The notes under the pieces are model-generated. The model made no database searches and was not told the DNA's origin. It worked only from the letters and a program-made list of their open reading frames with translations. From contig NZ_JAPHUF010000010.1 of NCBI RefSeq assembly GCF_026196735.1, forward strand, positions 62,001 through 126,000: 64,000 nucleotides of DNA, written 5' to 3'. A program made the translations under genes and the position numbers. Positions 63,909 through 64,000 of this stretch are shown here, piece after piece (within the stretch, counting starts at the first letter, position 1; each line of letters begins with the position of its first letter). The DNA is from Sulfurimonas sp. GTDB taxonomy: Bacteria > Campylobacterota > Campylobacteria > Campylobacterales > Sulfurimonadaceae.

Positions 63909-64000
63909 ATATTTTTCCTCTCATAAGGGATACCCCTTTTAGTTTTTAGTATAAAGTGACAAAGGTCATGAACATGATGATTGTTACTGCTTTCAAGAAG
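63905..64000 (-). CDS. lpxA: C-terminal end of LpxA (UDP-GlcNAc acyltransferase), cut by window edge
   Basis: The minus strand reads 31 codons from the right edge into a stop that overlaps the clpX start. The end, [16 protein letters not shown], resembles the C-terminus of Campylobacterota LpxA as I remember it, and lpxA-clpX order is common there. Only the last helix is visible, so identification rests on a short segment and context. Confidence 0.65.
   Translation of the reverse strand, partial: LLESSNNHHVHDLCHFILKTKRGIPYERKNI

Noticed and set aside
1-64000. tRNA, rRNA, CRISPR arrays and complete insertion sequences
   Set aside because: I looked for cloverleaf-like segments, regularly spaced repeats and transposase motifs in the gaps and found none; intergenic space is almost all below 100 bases.

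Overview
This 64-kb window is AT-rich, has no RNA genes or CRISPR array that I can recognise, and looks like a chromosomal segment of a Campylobacterota (epsilonproteobacterial) organism, plausibly Sulfurimonas-like. The clues are the futalosine menaquinone gene mqnE, N-glycosylation genes close in length and motifs to Campylobacter PglB and PglK, and the compact lpxA-clpX-mreB-mreC order. The genus is an inference.

Layout. Positions 1-2458 (minus strand) hold most of glnD, cut by the left edge. Positions 2495-6654 (plus) hold an LsrG-like monooxygenase, an LsrK-type autoinducer-2 kinase, metK and mqnE. From 6717 to 53063 there is one same-strand run of about 42 glycan genes, most of them touching or overlapping. 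It opens with a glycosyltransferase, the oligosaccharyltransferase pglB and galU. A HEPN/MNT toxin-antitoxin pair sits between galU and pgi. Then come UDP-glucuronate/galacturonate genes, manC, gmd, fcl, a tviB-type dehydrogenase and the lipid-oligosaccharide flippase pglK.

Positions 21054-31588 form a cassette resembling a nonulosonic (sialic-acid-like) sugar pathway: an SpsF-like nucleotidyltransferase, a radical SAM/SPASM protein, a DegT aminotransferase, a dehydrogenase-like protein lacking its catalytic Cys, AsnB, an acetyltransferase, a PseA/WbpG-like amidotransferase, a small unknown protein, a NeuB-family synthase, a PseG-like protein and a GNAT acetyltransferase. A scar of gene fragments follows (31592-32142). 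The rest of the locus holds a capsule-type transferase, a complete MurB paralogue, an acetyltransferase, a pyruvyltransferase, several glycosyltransferases, a second GMD-like dehydratase, a FnlA/FnlC/RmlD-like set for an L-amino sugar, two Wzy/ligase-like membrane proteins, Wzx, a WbuB-like transferase and a WbpV/WecA/WbpM-like initiation module.

After the island come a ComEA-like DNA-binding protein and a hipA-hipB pair with a probable operator (53145-54897). On the minus strand follow a glutathionylspermidine-synthase-like protein with YgiB, a small membrane protein, a short Sua5/YrdC protein, carB, mreC, mreB, clpX and the last codons of lpxA (54899-64000).

Together the glycan genes could supply nucleotide sugars (UDP-Glc, UDP-GlcA/GalA, a UDP-HexNAcA, GDP-Man, GDP-Fuc, a 6-deoxy-L-HexNAc, and QuiNAc or FucNAc) and a nonulosonate-like sugar. 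Assembly would be on undecaprenyl phosphate, with export by PglK and/or Wzx. Transfer to protein would be by PglB, and polymerisation or ligation by the Wzy-like proteins. The most novel-looking part is the 21-31.6 kb cassette with its altered active sites.
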